Below, in pieces: positions 24,133 to 33,388 of a DNA stretch of 64,000 nucleotides; within the stretch, counting starts at the first letter, position 1, and every line of letters begins with the position of its first letter. Where the stretch lies: NCBI RefSeq assembly GCF_003112515.1, contig NZ_BEVZ01000004.1, positions 434,001-498,000 of the forward strand, given 5' to 3'. The notes under the pieces were generated by a model that saw only the letters and a list, made by a program, of their open reading frames with translations, was not told the DNA's origin and did not search any database. This DNA comes from Streptomyces fragilis. Lineage in GTDB: Bacteria > Actinomycetota > Actinomycetes > Streptomycetales > Streptomycetaceae. The position numbers and the translations under genes were made by a program.

Positions 24133-25413
24133 TCAGCTGGTCTGCGCGAGACGCTTGTTGATCTCGCCCTCGACCTGCTTGGCGGCCTCGGCGGGCGTCT
24201 TCCCGTTCAGGACGGCCGTCAGGTACGTCTTGATCGGGTTGGGGTCGTTCTCCACCGGAGCCCAGTTCTGGATCAGCGGGGTGGTGCCACCGAACGCGGC
24301 GGCCGGGGCGGCGGCCTCGGCGGCGGCGTTGCCGGTCAGGTTGGAGTTGAGCGACTCCTTGTTGGGGAGGACGCCGTTCTCCTTGGCCAGCTGGCCCTCG
24401 TACTTGTCGGAGAGGGCGAGCTTCAGGAACTCCTTGGCGAGCTCCTGCTTCTTGCTGCCCGCGGCGACGGCCAGGTTGGAGCCGCCGAGGAAGACGCCCT
24501 CGGGCTTGTCGGCGGTCTCACCGGGGATGGTGAAGTAGCCGATCTTGTCCTCGATGGACTTGTCGGCCTCGATGGCGATGCCGGCTTCCCAGCCCATGCC
24601 GATGAAGGCGCCGACCTTGCCCTTGCCGAAGACCTCGCCCTGCTGCGGGGTGGCCTCGTCCTTGTCCTTGGGGGCCTTGGAGTAGGACTGGAACTTCTTG
24701 TAGAGCTCCGCCGCCTCGGCGACCTTCGGGTCGTCGAGGTTGGAGACCCACTTGTCCCCGTCCTTCTTCACCAGCTCCGCGCCCTTGCCGATGGTCAGGC
24801 CGGTGAAGAAGTACCAGTTCTGGCCGGGCAGGTAGATCGGCTCGGCGTCGGTCTTCTTCTCGATGGCGTCCAGCGCCTTGAAGAAGTCGTCGCGCGTCTT
24901 GGGCGTCTCCTTGACGCCGGCCTTCTCCCAGATCTCCTTGTTGTAGATCACCACGCGGTTGGCGAAGTACCAGGGAGCGGCGTACTGCACGCCCTCGTAG
25001 ACGGAGGACTTGTTGAGGGCCTCGGTCCACTCGCCGCCGATCTCGGCCTTGAGGTCCGTCAGGTCCGCGAGACCGCCGGTGGCCGCGTAGGCCGGCGTCT
25101 GGGTGTTGCCGATCTCGATGACGTCCGGCGGGTTGCTCTCCGAGAGGGCGGTGGTGACCTTCTGCTGGATCCCGTTCCACTGCTGGACTTCGATCTTCAG
25201 CTTCGCGCCGGTCTTCTTCTCGAACTCGGCGGTCAGGTCCTTCTGCCACTGCTTGGGAGTGGATCCGTCCATCGCCCAGACGGTCAGGGTCTGCCCCTTG
25301 AACCCGTCCTTGCCGGACTTCGCCTCGTCGGTCGAGCCGTCAGAGCCACCGCACGCCGCGATGGAGACCATCATGCCCGCGACGACCGTCGCGGCTGCAA
25401 GCTTGCGCTTCAC
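24133..25413 (-). CDS. dasA: Chitobiose-binding lipoprotein DasA
   Basis: A 426-residue extracellular solute-binding lipoprotein. The signal peptide ends in the lipobox VSIAACGGSDG, where the Cys near residue 21 would be lipidated. The body is the usual two-lobed family 1 binding protein (ALDAIEKKTDAEPIYLPG, then WEAGIAIEADKSIEDK). It captures chitobiose outside the membrane and hands it to DasBC. GTG 25413 has gaggagggtggc ahead; an in-frame start 34 codons upstream was rejected. Two dre sites lie at 25514-25553, so DasR control is expected. Confidence 0.9.
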   Translation of the reverse strand: MKRKLAAATVVAGMMVSIAACGGSDGSTDEAKSGKDGFKGQTLTVWAMDGSTPKQWQKDLTAEFEKKTGAKLKIEVQQWNGIQQKVTTALSESNPPDVIEIGNTQTPAYAATGGLADLTDLKAEIGGEWTEALNKSSVYEGVQYAAPWYFANRVVIYNKEIWEKAGVKETPKTRDDFFKALDAIEKKTDAEPIYLPGQNWYFFTGLTIGKGAELVKKDGDKWVSNLDDPKVAEAAELYKKFQSYSKAPKDKDEATPQQGEVFGKGKVGAFIGMGWEAGIAIEADKSIEDKIGYFTIPGETADKPEGVFLGGSNLAVAAGSKKQELAKEFLKLALSDKYEGQLAKENGVLPNKESLNSNLTGNAAAEAAAPAAAFGGTTPLIQNWAPVENDPNPIKTYLTAVLNGKTPAEAAKQVEGEINKRLAQTS

Positions 25414-25513
25414 GCCACCCTCCTCAGGGATGCCACGTTCCCCCCTGCCCGCCTCGGTGCCAAGCGCATGAGTGCTGCCGCCGTGTACTGCCCGTGGGGC
25501 CGGGACCTGGACC

Positions 25514-25529
25514 AATGGTGTAGACCAGT
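25514..25529. promoter_or_regulatory. DasR operator upstream of dasA
   Basis: aatggtgtagaccagt matches the dre palindrome at both TGGT and ACCA half sites with one core change. It lies about 100 bases before the dasA start. Confidence 0.85.
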
Positions 25530-25537
25530 AGGGGGAG

Positions 25538-25553
25538 CTTGGCCCAGACCAAT
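25538..25553. promoter_or_regulatory. Second, weaker DasR site upstream of dasA
   Basis: cttggcccagaccaat keeps TGG and AGACCA but has a changed centre. It sits nine bases from the first site, roughly one helical turn, so joint binding is possible. Confidence 0.6.
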
Positions 25554-25691
25554 AGGGCTGTCAAGCAGTCCGCAGCAGGCCGTGGGCGTCCGTGACGCTT
25601 CCGAGATATGCAGGGTTCCTGCGGGATTGACCCGCCTCCGGGTCCACGGGCGAGGATGCGCGAGGAGGTAGACCAATCATCGCGGTGACGC

Positions 25692-25707
25692 TATGGACTA
25701 GACCAAA
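25692..25707. promoter_or_regulatory. DasR operator upstream of dasR
   Basis: tatggactagaccaaa matches the dre core TGG-x-CTAGACCA. It lies about 95 bases before the dasR start and suggests autoregulation. Confidence 0.8.
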
Positions 25708-25801
25708 GCGAAGGACCGGCGGTATACAGGATCTTCGCGGGGATCACGGAGCGTAGGCGCTCCCCTCCCACCCCACGGAAGGCCCCGACGAGAGGCGGAA
25801 G

Positions 25802-26566
25802 ATGAGCACCGAGGTCAGCAGCGCGGCCGGCGAGGGCGGAGCCGTCGTCCGCACCGCACGCGTGCCGAAGTACTACCGCCTGAAGAAGCACCTGCTGGAG
25901 ATGACCGAGACGCTGCCGCCCGGCACCCCGGTCCCGCCGGAGCGCACCCTCGCCGCGGAGTTCGACACCTCCCGCACCACGGTCCGCCAGGCGCTGCAGG
26001 AACTGGTGGTGGAGGGCCGGCTGGAGCGCATCCAGGGCAAGGGCACCTTCGTCGCCAAGCCCAAGGTCGCCCAGTCGCTCCAGCTCACCTCGTACACCGA
26101 GGACATGAGGGCACAGGGACTCGAACCCACCTCGCAGCTGCTGGACATCGGGTACGTCACCGCCGACGACACCCTGGCCGGGCTGCTGGCCATGAGCCCC
26201 GGCGGCCGGGTGCTGCGCATCGAGCGCCTGCGCATGGCCAACTCCGAGCCGATGGCCATCGAGACCACGCACCTGTCCGCCAAGCGCTTCCCCGCCCTGC
26301 GCCGCAGCCTGACCAAGTACACGTCCCTCTACACGGCGCTGGCCGAGGTCTACGACGTCCGGCTGTCCGAGGCGGAGGAGACCATCGAGACCTCGCTGGC
26401 GACCCCGCGCGAGGCCGGGCTGCTCGGCACCGACGTGGGCCTGCCGATGCTGATGCTCTCCCGCCACTCCCTGGACATGGACGGCGAACCGGTGGAATGG
26501 GTGCGCTCGGTGTACCGGGGCGACCGGTACAAGTTCGTCGCCCGTCTGCGGCGTCCGGAGGCCTGA
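25802..26566 (+). CDS. dasR: GntR-family aminosugar regulator DasR
   Basis: A 254-residue GntR/HutC regulator. The winged helix part is VPKYYRLKKHLLEMTETLPP to RTTVRQALQELVVEGRLERI, then QGKGTFVAKPK; the UTRA ligand domain follows (LRIERLRMANSEPMAIE and SRHSLDMDGEPVEWVRSVY). It represses aminosugar uptake and use genes and is released by glucosamine-6-phosphate, the substrate of NagB. It is divergent from dasA. ATG 25802 follows a gaggcggaag ribosome site. Confidence 0.95.
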   Translation: MSTEVSSAAGEGGAVVRTARVPKYYRLKKHLLEMTETLPPGTPVPPERTLAAEFDTSRTTVRQALQELVVEGRLERIQGKGTFVAKPKVAQSLQLTSYTEDMRAQGLEPTSQLLDIGYVTADDTLAGLLAMSPGGRVLRIERLRMANSEPMAIETTHLSAKRFPALRRSLTKYTSLYTALAEVYDVRLSEAEETIETSLATPREAGLLGTDVGLPMLMLSRHSLDMDGEPVEWVRSVYRGDRYKFVARLRRPEA

Positions 26567-26743
26567 CCGGAGGCCCGGGCGGGCATGACCGGAGGCCCGG
26601 GCGGGGCATGATCGGGGGCCTGGCCTGCCGTTCGTCGCACTCGTCCGTCCGCTTACCGATTCGCAACCGGGACGAGCCTTCCCCCTGCGTTCTTCGTCAC
26701 ATACATTGCCGACGCCAATCCGCCAGCGGCAATGGAGCTGTCG

Positions 26744-27025
26744 ATGTCCGAAACGTCAGGAGCAGGCAGAGGGACGGTGACCCCGACGCGGGTCGTCATC
26801 GCCCTGTGCCTGCTCGCGCCCTTCGTGGCGATGCTGTGGGTGGGGTCCTACGCCAAGGTCGAACCGACCTTCATAGGCATCCCGTTCTTCTACTGGTACC
26901 AGATGGCGTGGGTGCTGATCTCCACCGCCCTCACGATGGTCGCCTACGTCCTGTGGCGCCGCGACCAGCGCGCCCGGGCCGCCTCCCGTAACTCCTCCAC
27001 CCAGGACGGGGGTGCGTCGTCGTGA
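26744..27025 (+). CDS. DUF3311 membrane protein, symporter partner
   Basis: A 93-residue protein with two membrane segments (VIALCLLAPFVAMLWVG and FFYWYQMAWVLISTALTMV) and a charged tail, as in the DUF3311 family. It overlaps the symporter start by four bases (GTGA), and such small proteins regularly precede solute:sodium symporters, so it may be an accessory subunit. ATG 26744 has ggag at good distance; ATG 26732 is an alternative. Confidence 0.85.
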   Translation: MSETSGAGRGTVTPTRVVIALCLLAPFVAMLWVGSYAKVEPTFIGIPFFYWYQMAWVLISTALTMVAYVLWRRDQRARAASRNSSTQDGGASS

Positions 27026-28647
27026 ACGAGGGCGTGAACGTCGTGGCACTCGTCGTCTTCTGCCTCTTCTTCGTCGCCGTCACGGTAATGGGCTTCCTGG
27101 CGGCGAAGTGGCGCAAGGCCGCCAACGAGAACTCGCTGGACGAATGGGGCCTGGGCGGCCGGTCGTTCGGCACCTGGATCACCTGGTTCCTGCTCGGCGG
27201 CGACCTCTACACCGCGTACACCTTCGTCGCCGTCCCGGCGGCCATCTACGCGGGCGGCGCGGCCGGCTTCTTCGCGGTGCCCTACACGATCCTGGTGTAC
27301 CCGCTGATCTTCACCTTCCTGCCGCGCCTGTGGTCGGTCTCGCACCGCCACGGATACGTCACCACCTCGGACTTCGTCCGCGGCCGGTACGGCTCCAAGG
27401 GCCTGTCCCTGGCGGTGGCGGTCACCGGGATCCTCGCCACCATGCCGTACATCGCGCTGCAGCTGGTGGGCATCCAGGCCGTGCTGGACGTGATGGGCGT
27501 CGGCGGCGGCGAGAACACCCACTGGTTCGTCAAGGACCTGCCGCTGCTGATCGCCTTCGGCGTGCTGGCCGCCTACACCTACTCCTCCGGCCTGCGCGCC
27601 CCGGCGCTGATCGCGTTCGTCAAGGACACGCTGATCTACCTGGTGATCGCCGTGGCGATCATCTACATCCCGATCAAGCTCGGCGGCTTCGACGCGATCT
27701 TCGAGGCGGCGAGCGGCAAGTTCGAGACGATCAACGAGACCACCGGCAAACCGACCGGCGCCCTGGTGCCGGCCGAGCCGGGCCAGTGGACCTACGCCAC
27801 CCTGGCGCTCGGCTCCGCGCTCGCGCTGTTCATGTACCCGCACTCGATCACCGCGACGCTGTCCTCCAAGAGCCGTGAGGTCATCCGCCGCAACACCACC
27901 ATCCTGCCGCTGTACTCGCTGATGCTGGGCCTGCTCGCGCTGCTCGGCTTCATGGCGATCGCGGCCGGCATCAAGGTGGCCAACGGCCAGCTGGCCATCC
28001 CGCAGCTCTTCGAGAACATGTTCCCGAGCTGGTTCGCGGGCGTGGCCTTCGCCGCCATCGGCATCGGCGCGCTGGTCCCGGCGGCCATCATGTCCATCGC
28101 CGCGGCGAACCTGTTCACCCGCAACATCTACAAGGACTTCCTGAAGCCGGACGCCACTCCGGAGCAGGAGACCAAGGTCTCGAAGATCGTCTCCCTGCTG
28201 GTGAAGGTCGGCGCGCTCGTCTTCGTCCTCACCATGGACAAGACGGTGGCGATCAACTTCCAGCTGCTGGGCGGCATCTGGATCCTGCAGACCTTCCCGG
28301 CCCTGGTCGGCGGCCTGTTCACCCGCTGGTTCCACCGCTGGGCCCTACTCGCCGGCTGGGCGGTCGGCATGGTCTACGGCACCTACCAGGCGTACACGGT
28401 CTCCTCCCCGACCCAGGCGCACTTCGGCGGCTCCGCCAAGGAGATGCCGCTGATCGGCGAGATCGGCTACATCGGGTTCAGCGCCATCGTCCTGAACCTG
28501 ATCGTCACGGTGGTCCTCACCTTCGTCCTCCGCGCCGTCAAGGCCCCGGACGGCGTCGACGAGACCAGCCCGTCCGACTACACCGCGGACGCCGGCGACC
28601 CCGGCGTCGACCCCGAGGTGCCGCCGCTCACCGCGGCCACGCACTGA
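27022..28647 (+). CDS. Sodium:solute symporter (monocarboxylate type)
   Basis: A 541-residue transporter of the SSS family with about 13 membrane segments. Recognisable parts are NENSLDEWGLGGRSFGTWIT near the start, GVAFAAIGIGALVPAAIMSI and NLFTRNIYKDFLKPDA. The closest described relatives with a DUF3311 partner carry monocarboxylates such as pyruvate or lactate, but the substrate cannot be read directly. It is probably cotranscribed with the DUF3311 gene and ended by the hairpin at 28661-28702. Confidence 0.85.
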   Translation: MNEGVNVVALVVFCLFFVAVTVMGFLAAKWRKAANENSLDEWGLGGRSFGTWITWFLLGGDLYTAYTFVAVPAAIYAGGAAGFFAVPYTILVYPLIFTFLPRLWSVSHRHGYVTTSDFVRGRYGSKGLSLAVAVTGILATMPYIALQLVGIQAVLDVMGVGGGENTHWFVKDLPLLIAFGVLAAYTYSSGLRAPALIAFVKDTLIYLVIAVAIIYIPIKLGGFDAIFEAASGKFETINETTGKPTGALVPAEPGQWTYATLALGSALALFMYPHSITATLSSKSREVIRRNTTILPLYSLMLGLLALLGFMAIAAGIKVANGQLAIPQLFENMFPSWFAGVAFAAIGIGALVPAAIMSIAAANLFTRNIYKDFLKPDATPEQETKVSKIVSLLVKVGALVFVLTMDKTVAINFQLLGGIWILQTFPALVGGLFTRWFHRWALLAGWAVGMVYGTYQAYTVSSPTQAHFGGSAKEMPLIGEIGYIGFSAIVLNLIVTVVLTFVLRAVKAPDGVDETSPSDYTADAGDPGVDPEVPPLTAATH

Positions 28648-28660
28648 CCGGGCGCTCCGA

Positions 28661-28702
28661 CGCCGACGGCCCCGCGCACCGTGGTGCGCGGGGCCGTCGG
28701 CG
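28661..28702 (+). terminator. Hairpin after symporter gene
   Basis: A stem of 19 bp (28661-28679 with 28684-28702) starts 14 bases after the symporter stop. Confidence 0.8.
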
Positions 28703-28769
28703 TTTCCGGCGCCCGCCCGCCCGACCGCCCGACCGCCCGGCCGCCGGGCCCCTCGAGCATCCTGGGCGG

Positions 28770-29279
28770 ATGGACTTCACCATCCGTCCCGCCAGGGAGG
28801 ACGAGTACGAGCCCCTCGGCCGGATCACCGCCGCCGCCTACCTGGACGACGGGCTGCTGGCCTTCGGCGGGAGCGACGCCTACCTGAGGACCCTGCGCGA
28901 CGTACGGTCCCGGGCCACCGCCCCCGGCGCCGAGGTGCTGGTCGCGGCGGAGGACGACCGCCTCCTCGGCGGCGTCACCTTCGTGGCCGGCGGTCCCCTG
29001 GCCGACATCGCCGCCGCGGACGAGGCCGAGATGCGGATGCTCGCCGTAGCCCGCCACGCGCGCGGCCGCGGCGTCGGCGAGGCCCTGGTGCGCTGCTGCG
29101 CCGACCGCGCCCGCGCCCTCGGCGGCCGACGGAGGCTGGTCCTGTCCACGCAGCCGAAGATGCACACCGCCCACCGCCTCTACGAGCGTCTGGGCTTCGC
29201 GCGCGCGCCCCTGCGCGACTGGAACCCGGTTCCGGAAACGGCCGACATCGATCTGCTGGTGTACGAGCTCCCGGTCTGA
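28770..29279 (+). CDS. GNAT-family acetyltransferase
   Basis: A 169-residue GNAT protein. The acetyl-CoA loop is MLAVARHARGRGVGEALVRC with the RGRGVG signature, and the C-terminal part HTAHRLYERLGFARAPLRDW is typical. The acceptor substrate is unknown. It stands alone between two terminators or gaps on the plus strand. Confidence 0.85.
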   Translation: MDFTIRPAREDEYEPLGRITAAAYLDDGLLAFGGSDAYLRTLRDVRSRATAPGAEVLVAAEDDRLLGGVTFVAGGPLADIAAADEAEMRMLAVARHARGRGVGEALVRCCADRARALGGRRRLVLSTQPKMHTAHRLYERLGFARAPLRDWNPVPETADIDLLVYELPV

Positions 29280-29426
29280 CCCGGAGCGCACCGTTCCGTC
29301 ACCGGGGCGTCGACATCCCTACGCGCGGGCGGTGTTGACGCGCGTAGCCCGTCGGCCCCACCCTTGCAGCGGCGCCACGTGATCGCGCGGCGCCGCCCCC
29401 CACCGATCGACGGTCAGGAGGCCGGA

Positions 29427-30161
29427 ATGATCAGACGCATGTCCCGCGCGCTCATCAGTTTTGTCATGATCCTGGCAGGTGCAGTGGTAGGCGTCGGCGC
29501 CACCGCCGGCACCGCGCACGCCGACGAGTGCTACACGTGGAGCCGCACGCTCTCCACCGGTGCCACCGGCGCCGACGTGACGCAGCTGCAGGTCCGGGTG
29601 GCCGGCTGGGTGACCTCCGGCGAGCGCCTGTCCTACGACGGCGTCTACGGCGAGCGCACCGCCGCCGCGGTCAAGAAGTTCCAGTCGGCCTACGGCCTGG
29701 CCGCCGACGGCGTGGCCGGACCGGCGACCTTCTCCAAGATCTACGCCCTGCAGGACGCCGACTGCACGCCGGCCCACTTCACCTACGCCGAGCTCAACAA
29801 GTGCAACTCGGACTGGTCGGGCGGCAACGTGAGCGCCGCGACGGCCAAGCAGAACGCCCTGCGCACCATGTGGAAGCTCGAGGCGATGCGGCACGCCCTG
29901 GGCGACGTCGCGATCACCGTCTCCAGCGGCTTCCGCTCGGTGTCCTGCAACAACGCGGTGGGCGGCTCGGCCACCAGCCGGCACCTCTACGGTGACGCGG
30001 CGGACCTGACCGGCTCGCCCAGCTTCTGCACCCTCGCCAAGCAGGCCCGCGTCCACGGTTTCTCGGAGATCCTCGGCCCGGGCTACCCCGGCCACAACGA
30101 CCACACGCACGTGGCGTTCGACCCGTCGCCCTACTGGTCCGCGCCGAACTGCGGCATCTGA
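29427..30161 (+). CDS. Secreted M15A D-Ala-D-Ala carboxypeptidase-like protein
   Basis: A 244-residue secreted protein. Residues 1-32 are a signal peptide (AVVGVGATAGTAHA end). A peptidoglycan-binding repeat lies at about 45-105 (TGADVTQLQVRVAGWV and AVKKFQSAYGLAADGVAGP). The M15A metallopeptidase domain follows with zinc ligands in SRHLYGDAADLTG and NDHTHVAFDP. It would trim cell-wall peptides outside the cell. ATG 29427 follows tcaggaggccgga. Confidence 0.85.
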   Translation: MIRRMSRALISFVMILAGAVVGVGATAGTAHADECYTWSRTLSTGATGADVTQLQVRVAGWVTSGERLSYDGVYGERTAAAVKKFQSAYGLAADGVAGPATFSKIYALQDADCTPAHFTYAELNKCNSDWSGGNVSAATAKQNALRTMWKLEAMRHALGDVAITVSSGFRSVSCNNAVGGSATSRHLYGDAADLTGSPSFCTLAKQARVHGFSEILGPGYPGHNDHTHVAFDPSPYWSAPNCGI

Positions 30162-30187
30162 CCGGTCGCCGGACCCCCGCACGCACA

Positions 30188-30221
30188 CGGAAGGCCGGGC
30201 TGCCGACAGCCCGGCCTTCCG
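30188..30221. terminator. Hairpin between M15 peptidase and deformylase
   Basis: A 14-bp perfect stem (30188-30201 with 30208-30221) between convergent genes; bidirectional. Confidence 0.8.
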
Positions 30222-30249
30222 CCCGCGTGCGCGTGTGCGCGGATCCGCG

Positions 30250-30900
30250 TCAGTCGTTCGGCACCACGGGGTAGCGCGGCTCGTTCTCCTCCATCTGCTT
30301 CAGCGCGTTCTTCCGCTCGCGCTTGGAGAGACGGTCGATGTACAGGTAGCCGTACAGGTGGTCCGTCTCGTGCTGGAGGCAGCGGGCGAAGTAGCCGGTG
30401 CCGCGCACCTTGATCGGGTTGCCGTGCACGTCCTGGCCGGTGACCTCGGCGTAGTCCGGCCGGGCCAGGGAGGCGTAGGCGGTCGGCACGGACAGGCAGC
30501 CCTCGTTGCTGTCGTCGAGGATGCGGCGGTCGGCCGGCAGCTCCACCAGCTTCGGGTTGCACACCACGCCGACGTGGCGCACGCCCTCGTCGTCCGGGCA
30601 GTCGTAGACGAAGACCTTGCGGTCCACGCCGATCTGGTTGGCGGCCAGGCCCACGCCCTCGGCGGTGCGCTGGCTGGCGAACATGTCGTCGACCAGCTTG
30701 CGCAGCTCGTCGTCGAACTCGGTGACGTCCTGGCACTCCTTGTGCAGGACCGGATTGCCGACGACCGTGATGGGCCGCGAGGTCCCGCGCTCCCGGTAGG
30801 CGCTCTCGCGCTCCTCGCAGTCCTGGGTGTCGATGACGTAACCCTCGTCGTCCACGGGGAGCTCGCCCGCGTGCTGCTGATCGGTCTCCTGCTGCGCCAT
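30250..30900 (-). CDS. def: Peptide deformylase
   Basis: A 216-residue metalloenzyme that removes formyl groups from nascent proteins. The three motifs are GVGLAANQIG, EGCLSVP and QHETDHLYG, with metal bound by Cys and two His. It carries an N-terminal extension of about 40 acidic residues compared with short deformylases. Actinomycetes usually have several copies, so this is one paralogue. ATG 30900 was chosen. Confidence 0.95.
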   Translation of the reverse strand: MAQQETDQQHAGELPVDDEGYVIDTQDCEERESAYRERGTSRPITVVGNPVLHKECQDVTEFDDELRKLVDDMFASQRTAEGVGLAANQIGVDRKVFVYDCPDDEGVRHVGVVCNPKLVELPADRRILDDSNEGCLSVPTAYASLARPDYAEVTGQDVHGNPIKVRGTGYFARCLQHETDHLYGYLYIDRLSKRERKNALKQMEENEPRYPVVPND

Positions 30901-30984
30901 GCCCGACGTACGCCTTCCTCAGTGTTCCCGCCTCTGACAGAGGCATAGCCTACGGGGCCGGGCGCGCCCGCGGTCCCCTGGCCG

Positions 30985-32067
30985 TCAGCAGACCTCCTCC
31001 AGGTCCCGCCAGTCCCGGGTGTCCGGACTGTCGGCGACCCAGCCGTCCAGCAGGCCGCGCACCAGGCCGGCCGGGGCGGCCACCCCGCACTCGCGTTCGG
31101 GCACCCACAGCTGCCCGTCGGTGCGGTGCCCGAGCGGGCCGGGCTGGCCGGGCTCGCTGTGGTCGTGCGGGTCCAGGTGCGCGCCGTCGCCCTCGACGGA
31201 CGCCATCCGCGACTCCGAGCACATCCGGCACAGCAGCCGCACCGAACTCGACCAGTCCTCGGCGGCGTACCCGGCGTCGGAGGCGAGCGCCTCCAGGGCG
31301 TCCCGGTCCTCCTCGGAGGCGGCCTCCAGCAGCACCACCCAGGTGGGCACCGGTGACGGCGCCCAGAGCTCGATCTCGTCGAAGACCGGGAAGCTGTGCC
31401 CGTCGGCCGTGGTCCGCTCGCCGTGCGGGACGCCGTCGTGGAGCACGACCTCGCCCCACCGGCGGCCGGAGGACGGCAGGGGGATGGAGAGCACCTCGAT
31501 GCGCGCCGGGTCCAGGCGGCGCCCCCACACCACCTCGGCCTCGCCCTCGGGGGAGAGCCGCACGGCCGCGCTGCCCAGGTCCATCCCGGTGGGCGCCCCG
31601 GCGTCCGCGGCGCCGCCGGGCACCCGCAGCCCGTACTCCTGCCAGGCGCGGCGGGCCAGCGGCCAGTCCTGCAGGGCCGTCGCGGCGATGCCGACGTTCC
31701 ACCAGTCGGGGGCCCCGGTGTCCCGGTCCAGCAGCGCCACCGCGCGCAGCCCGGCGGCGCGGGCCTGCTCCCAGTCGTGCCGGAACTTGTGCAGCAGGGC
31801 CAGGTTGAACCAGGACTCGGACAGCCAGGGCTCGAGGTCGGCGGCGCGCGTGAGCAGCGCGCCCGCGTCCTCGTAGCGGCCGTCCCCGATCAGCGTGAAC
31901 GCGCGGTCCGTGGCCTGCCGCCAGGAGGCGGAGGGCCGGTGCCGTCCCTTGCCGAAGATCCTCACGATTCCCGCCTGCCAGTTCTGTGGAGCGGACCGGT
32001 CCCTGCCCCCGTGGGCCCGCTCTCCCGCATCCAACCACGGACGGTCGGACGGTCGCTCATTACCCAT
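30985..32067 (-). CDS. TPR-containing protein
   Basis: A 360-residue protein with tetratricopeptide-like helices in residues 45-150 (RAFTLIGDGRYEDAGALLTR, then WFNLALLHKFRHDWEQARAA). The second half is a conserved beta-rich domain ending in a tail rich in His and Pro. It probably mediates protein contacts; the role is unknown. ATG 32067 overlaps the end of the upstream HD gene by eight bases, but GTG 31965 (VRIFGKGRHRPSAS) looks like the family start, giving 326 residues. Confidence 0.75.
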   Translation of the reverse strand: MGNERPSDRPWLDAGERAHGGRDRSAPQNWQAGIVRIFGKGRHRPSASWRQATDRAFTLIGDGRYEDAGALLTRAADLEPWLSESWFNLALLHKFRHDWEQARAAGLRAVALLDRDTGAPDWWNVGIAATALQDWPLARRAWQEYGLRVPGGAADAGAPTGMDLGSAAVRLSPEGEAEVVWGRRLDPARIEVLSIPLPSSGRRWGEVVLHDGVPHGERTTADGHSFPVFDEIELWAPSPVPTWVVLLEAASEEDRDALEALASDAGYAAEDWSSSVRLLCRMCSESRMASVEGDGAHLDPHDHSEPGQPGPLGHRTDGQLWVPERECGVAAPAGLVRGLLDGWVADSPDTRDWRDLEEVC

Positions 32068-33388
32068 GGGTTACCCAGCCGGGGGCGGGCTCAGACCGGA
32101 TTGCCGCGCGATCCGTCGCACCGCCCGCACCCGTCGCCGCCGCTCCCGCCGGGTCCCGCAGCACCACCCTGGCCAGCGACTCCACCACGTCGGGCGCGTA
32201 GGTGCCCGCCGTGCCCAGCCGCAGCTCCTCCAGGGCGCGCAGGCAGGCGCCCCGGCCTCCGGTGCGCTGGGCCATCTCGTCGTAGGCGTTGACGGCCCGC
32301 ACGATGCGCGCCGCCCGCGGCTGCCGGGTCCAGGGTTCGGCCTGCGACTCGACGACCGCGGCCACCCGGGGGTCCACGCCCGTCTGGCGGACGACGGCGC
32401 CGCCGAGGAGGGCCGTGCGCCGCTGCTCGGCGGCCGACAGCCGGGTGGTGGCCCCGTCGGGGACCGGGTCGACGAGGGCGAGCTGGCCGATGTCGTGCAT
32501 CAGCGCCGCGTACTCCAGCACGGTGAGGTCGCTGCCGGTCAGGCCCATGTCCCGGCCGACGGCCAGGCTCAGCGCGGCCACCCGGTGCGCGTGGCCCTGC
32601 GGGGTGTAGCCGGCCACCTCGGTGGCGCGGGCCAGGGAGGCGATGGTCTGCCGGTAGGTGACCCGGACGGCGGCGTACCGGCGGAAGGACAGCTGGGCCA
32701 GGAGCAGCGGGACGCAGAAGACCGGCAGCGCGTACAGCCCGGCGACGTCCACGGCGAGGGCGATCACCATGCCCGAGGAGCCGGTGACCGAGCTCATCCG
32801 GGTGGTCCCGCGCAGTTCCTCGCGCAGCAGCGGGCCGAACGCCCGGCCGGTGCGGGACCGGCTGAGGACCGCGCCGGTCACCGAGTCGGCGAGGGCGGCG
32901 AGCAGCAGCACCACGATCACCGTCAGGACGTGCCAGGGGCCGGGGCCGGGGGCGTCCGGGGCGTGTACGGCGAGCGGGCGGCAGCAGACGGCGATGAACC
33001 CAACGGAGAGCACCCGGCGGGCCAGGTGGTCGGCGGTGGGCCGGCCGCCGGGCCGGGGCCGGGCGATGTGCCCGGTCCTCCCCGCGAGGGTGGCGACGGC
33101 GACCACGGCGACCGCCTGGGTGACGGAGGCCGGGGTCAGCAGCGCGTAGGCCAGCGCCGCCGCGGCCCCGACCGGGGCGGGGTCGCGTTCCTCGGGCAGG
33201 CACTCGGGCAGGCGCAGCAGCTCGCCGAAGGCGATGAACAGGACGAAGACGCAGGCGCTCTCCCGGTCGGCGACGCCGTGCCGGAGCACCTCGGCGAGAC
33301 AGACCGCGGCGAGCAGCGCGGCGGCGAGGTGGACCGCGGCGCGCGGCGCCGCCCCGGGGCGCGGCGGGGACGCGCGCCGCGGCCTCAC
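32060..33388 (-). CDS. Membrane HD-domain protein with degenerate GYP part
   Basis: A 442-residue protein. About seven hydrophobic segments fill the first 200 residues (HLAAALLAAVCLAEVLRH, VLTVIVVLLLAALADSV, MVIALAVDVAGLYALPVF). A C-terminal HD domain follows (HAHRVAALSLAVGRDMGL, then YAALMHDIGQLALVDP). The GYP box of true HD-GYP phosphodiesterases is missing, so it may not cut cyclic di-GMP. GTG 33388 overlaps the stop of the upstream HD-GYP gene as GTGA, so the two are coupled. Confidence 0.75.
   Translation of the reverse strand: MRPRRASPPRPGAAPRAAVHLAAALLAAVCLAEVLRHGVADRESACVFVLFIAFGELLRLPECLPEERDPAPVGAAAALAYALLTPASVTQAVAVVAVATLAGRTGHIARPRPGGRPTADHLARRVLSVGFIAVCCRPLAVHAPDAPGPGPWHVLTVIVVLLLAALADSVTGAVLSRSRTGRAFGPLLREELRGTTRMSSVTGSSGMVIALAVDVAGLYALPVFCVPLLLAQLSFRRYAAVRVTYRQTIASLARATEVAGYTPQGHAHRVAALSLAVGRDMGLTGSDLTVLEYAALMHDIGQLALVDPVPDGATTRLSAAEQRRTALLGGAVVRQTGVDPRVAAVVESQAEPWTRQPRAARIVRAVNAYDEMAQRTGGRGACLRALEELRLGTAGTYAPDVVESLARVVLRDPAGAAATGAGGATDRAAIRSEPAPGWVTHG

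Larger units (their letters stand above)
25414..25801. promoter_or_regulatory. dasA-dasR divergent control region
   Basis: A gap of 388 bases between two divergent genes. It holds three good DasR sites (listed separately) and a half site gtagaccaat near 25668. No gene is seen in it. Confidence 0.8.
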